From assembly GCA_013396915.1 (NCBI GenBank), contig VWZL01001371.1, positions 605,234-669,233 of the forward strand: a stretch of DNA of 64,000 nt, given 5' to 3'. The notes below the pieces were generated by a model. That model was not told where the DNA came from. It saw nothing but the letters and a program-made list of their open reading frames with translations, and did not search any database. Positions 62,570 through 64,000 of the stretch are shown piece by piece. This DNA is from Stercorarius parasiticus (lineage: Eukaryota; Chordata; Aves; Charadriiformes; Stercorariidae). The number at the start of each line of letters is the position of its first letter. The first letter of the stretch is position 1. Both the position numbers and the translations under genes were made by a program.

Positions 62570-63070
62570 GGTGAGCTCGCCCTTATCTGGAAGGAGTGCT
62601 GGTCGGGAAGAGCCCTGCGGGCTCCCGGGGCCGCGTCCCGCTGCCCCCGGGCGCCGCCAGGACGGAGCGGGGCTGCGGGCCCGGCATCCCGGCACCCCCC
62701 GGCACCTCCGACAGCCGCCGGTACCCGCAGCCCGGGGAAGCCGGGGGTTGCACAGACCCCGGGCCCAGCCGCGCTCCTCCGCCGGGGCTCGTGTGCCATC
62801 CAGTGGCGGAGGCGCGGCCCCGGCGCGGGCTGGGCGCCGTCAGGAGGGACCCCGCCGGCCGGAGCCCCGCAGCCGCTCCCGGGGGGCCCGGCGGGCGGCG
62901 TGCCGGCGCTGCGGCAGGAGCCCGTCCTCGGGGAGGAGGAGAGCGGCCCGGGGGGGCTGAGCGGGGCTGGGCTCCAGCAGAGCCTCCTGCCCCTGCGGTG
63001 GGAGTCCAGCAGCGAGCTGTGCCGAGGAGGGGGGAGACCCCTCGTGAGCCACGCAAGTCCTTCTCTGGTG
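62570..63070. promoter_or_regulatory. Second CpG-dense block, candidate promoter
   Basis: About 400-500 bp of very high CpG density after a TATA-like CTAAATAAAG at about 62483-62492. A donor-like CTG/GTGAGC lies near 63068 on the plus strand, so a plus-strand first exon is conceivable. The translated frames do not resemble the N-terminus of LRIG2 or any family I recognise. Confidence 0.35.
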
Positions 63071-63535
63071 AGCCCCTGGCCACACCACTTGTCCCATCTG
63101 GGGACAGGACACGGATCGAGTCCCTCCCCCATGCTAAACCGCACCAGCACTGCTGGCCGGGCTGGAAGTTCCTCCAGCGGGACGATTTCTGTGCCACTTC
63201 TGCCCACCTCACAAGGGCTTGCACCGGCCTCAGCACGGTCAGCAGGGACCCGGAGGGAGGCACGGGCAATCCTGGGCACACAGGAGGTGCACGGCGTACA
63301 GCATCCGCCGTGCGTGTGGCTCCCAGCAGGCAGGGTGGGAGCCCGGGCCTTCACTCCTCAAGTGACACTGTGGGCGACTGCGCAGATCTCACGGGAGCTG
63401 CGCCGGCCTGGGGCTGGCACAGCGAGTAGCAGGGTGAGCAGTGAGGAACTTTGCTGGGAAGGCAGGACCCCCTGCAGCGGCAGTTGCAGCTTGGTAAAAC
63501 ACAGCAGGCTCTTCTCTGCTCTGAGACATTAGGAG
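63071..63535. other. GC-rich non-coding interval
   Basis: No recognisable exon or repeat. Confidence 0.5.
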
Positions 63536-63539
63536 CAGC

Positions 63540-63635
63540 TCAACAATTAGGACTGGCTTCTATTAGTATGCAAATTTCTGCTGCCATGACAATACTCTTA
63601 TAAATGCAAATTGCAGTGGGAACCATTGTGGGAGA
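63540..63635. promoter_or_regulatory. Putative SOX/POU element
   Basis: Two perfect octamers ATGCAAAT (63568-63575 and 63604-63611) are interleaved with SOX-type words ACAAT at 63543-63547, ACAAT at 63589-63593 and CATTGT at 63624-63629, all within 90 bp. The arrangement is typical of neural SOX/POU enhancers; function is inferred. Confidence 0.45.
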
Positions 63636-64000
63636 GACCTGTGCTGGGCCCTGGATTTTGTCTGAGCAGATGCTCCTAATTGAGCTCCCCCCAGCCTGCA
63701 GCCCGGGGCAGCCCAGGACAGCACTGCCAGCGGCCACCATGGCACAGACAGCCATTTCCCCAGCTGGCAGCATCACCACGGTGGTGCCCCTGTCCCTGCG
63801 CAGGGCTCGGGCCTGTTTGCACAGATGCTGACGTGCCCGCCAGCAGCAACAGGCAGGGCGGCCTCTCCTCGCTCCTCCATGGGAATCTCCTTCCAGCAGC
63901 CACCGGCATCTGACTCCAGTTTCCGCAGCAGAAGCCGTGCCCTGGGCTGCTCTGAGAAGCGGGGATGTTCACAGTTCCCCGGGCCGGGGCGAGCACGCCT
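63636..64000. other. GC-rich non-coding end of window
   Basis: No recognisable feature. Confidence 0.5.

Noticed and set aside
62508..63429. Possible first exon of LRIG2 in the second CpG block
   Set aside because: Synteny makes it tempting, but none of the frames resembles the LRIG signal peptide or the first leucine-rich-repeat cap.

Overview
The window looks like genomic DNA from a bird. Two fragments have the sequence of avian CR1 LINEs. One protein-coding gene has vertebrate GT-AG introns and encodes a protein almost collinear with human MCT1. The GC-rich, CpG-rich background with AT-rich islands is typical of an avian microchromosome. I saw nothing bacterial, no CRISPR array and no operon. 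Species assignment is inference.

The only protein-coding gene I can support is SLC16A1 (monocarboxylate transporter 1) on the minus strand. Four coding exons are at 36828-36612, 33520-33377, 32843-31980 and 31652-31375. Joined, they give 1503 nt, a 500-residue protein, with every internal junction in phase 1. The first of these exons carries 41 nt of 5'UTR after a clean acceptor. A 3'UTR of about 2.1 kb runs to a poly(A) signal at 29293-29288, with a possible earlier signal at 30102-30097. It contains an exact 8-base match to the miR-124 target site. The promoter and non-coding exon 1 most likely lie in the CpG-dense block around 44.4-46.05 kb, which is broken by a 542-bp run of N; a candidate exon-1 donor follows position 44956.

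Layout: 1-25 kb is gene-free, GC-rich sequence with AT-rich islands that look like conserved non-coding elements, plus one old CR1 (6945-7330). At 24.7-25.0 kb is a CTCCTGCC-type minisatellite next to a short N gap. A second CR1 lies at 25930-26280. SLC16A1 fills about 29.27-46 kb. From 46 to 64 kb no coding exon is recognisable; there are further AT-rich islands with SOX, POU and homeodomain-type words, and a second CpG-dense block at about 62.57-63.07 kb that may be a promoter.

MCT1 is a proton-coupled plasma-membrane carrier of lactate, pyruvate and ketone bodies. The flanking islands could regulate it or a more distant gene; in mammals SLC16A1 lies between TAFA3 and LRIG2, but no exon of either was recognised here. 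I did not find a previously undescribed coding system. The items most worth checking are regulatory: the miR-124 site, the gap over the promoter, an intronic hairpin, and the motif clusters in the flanks.
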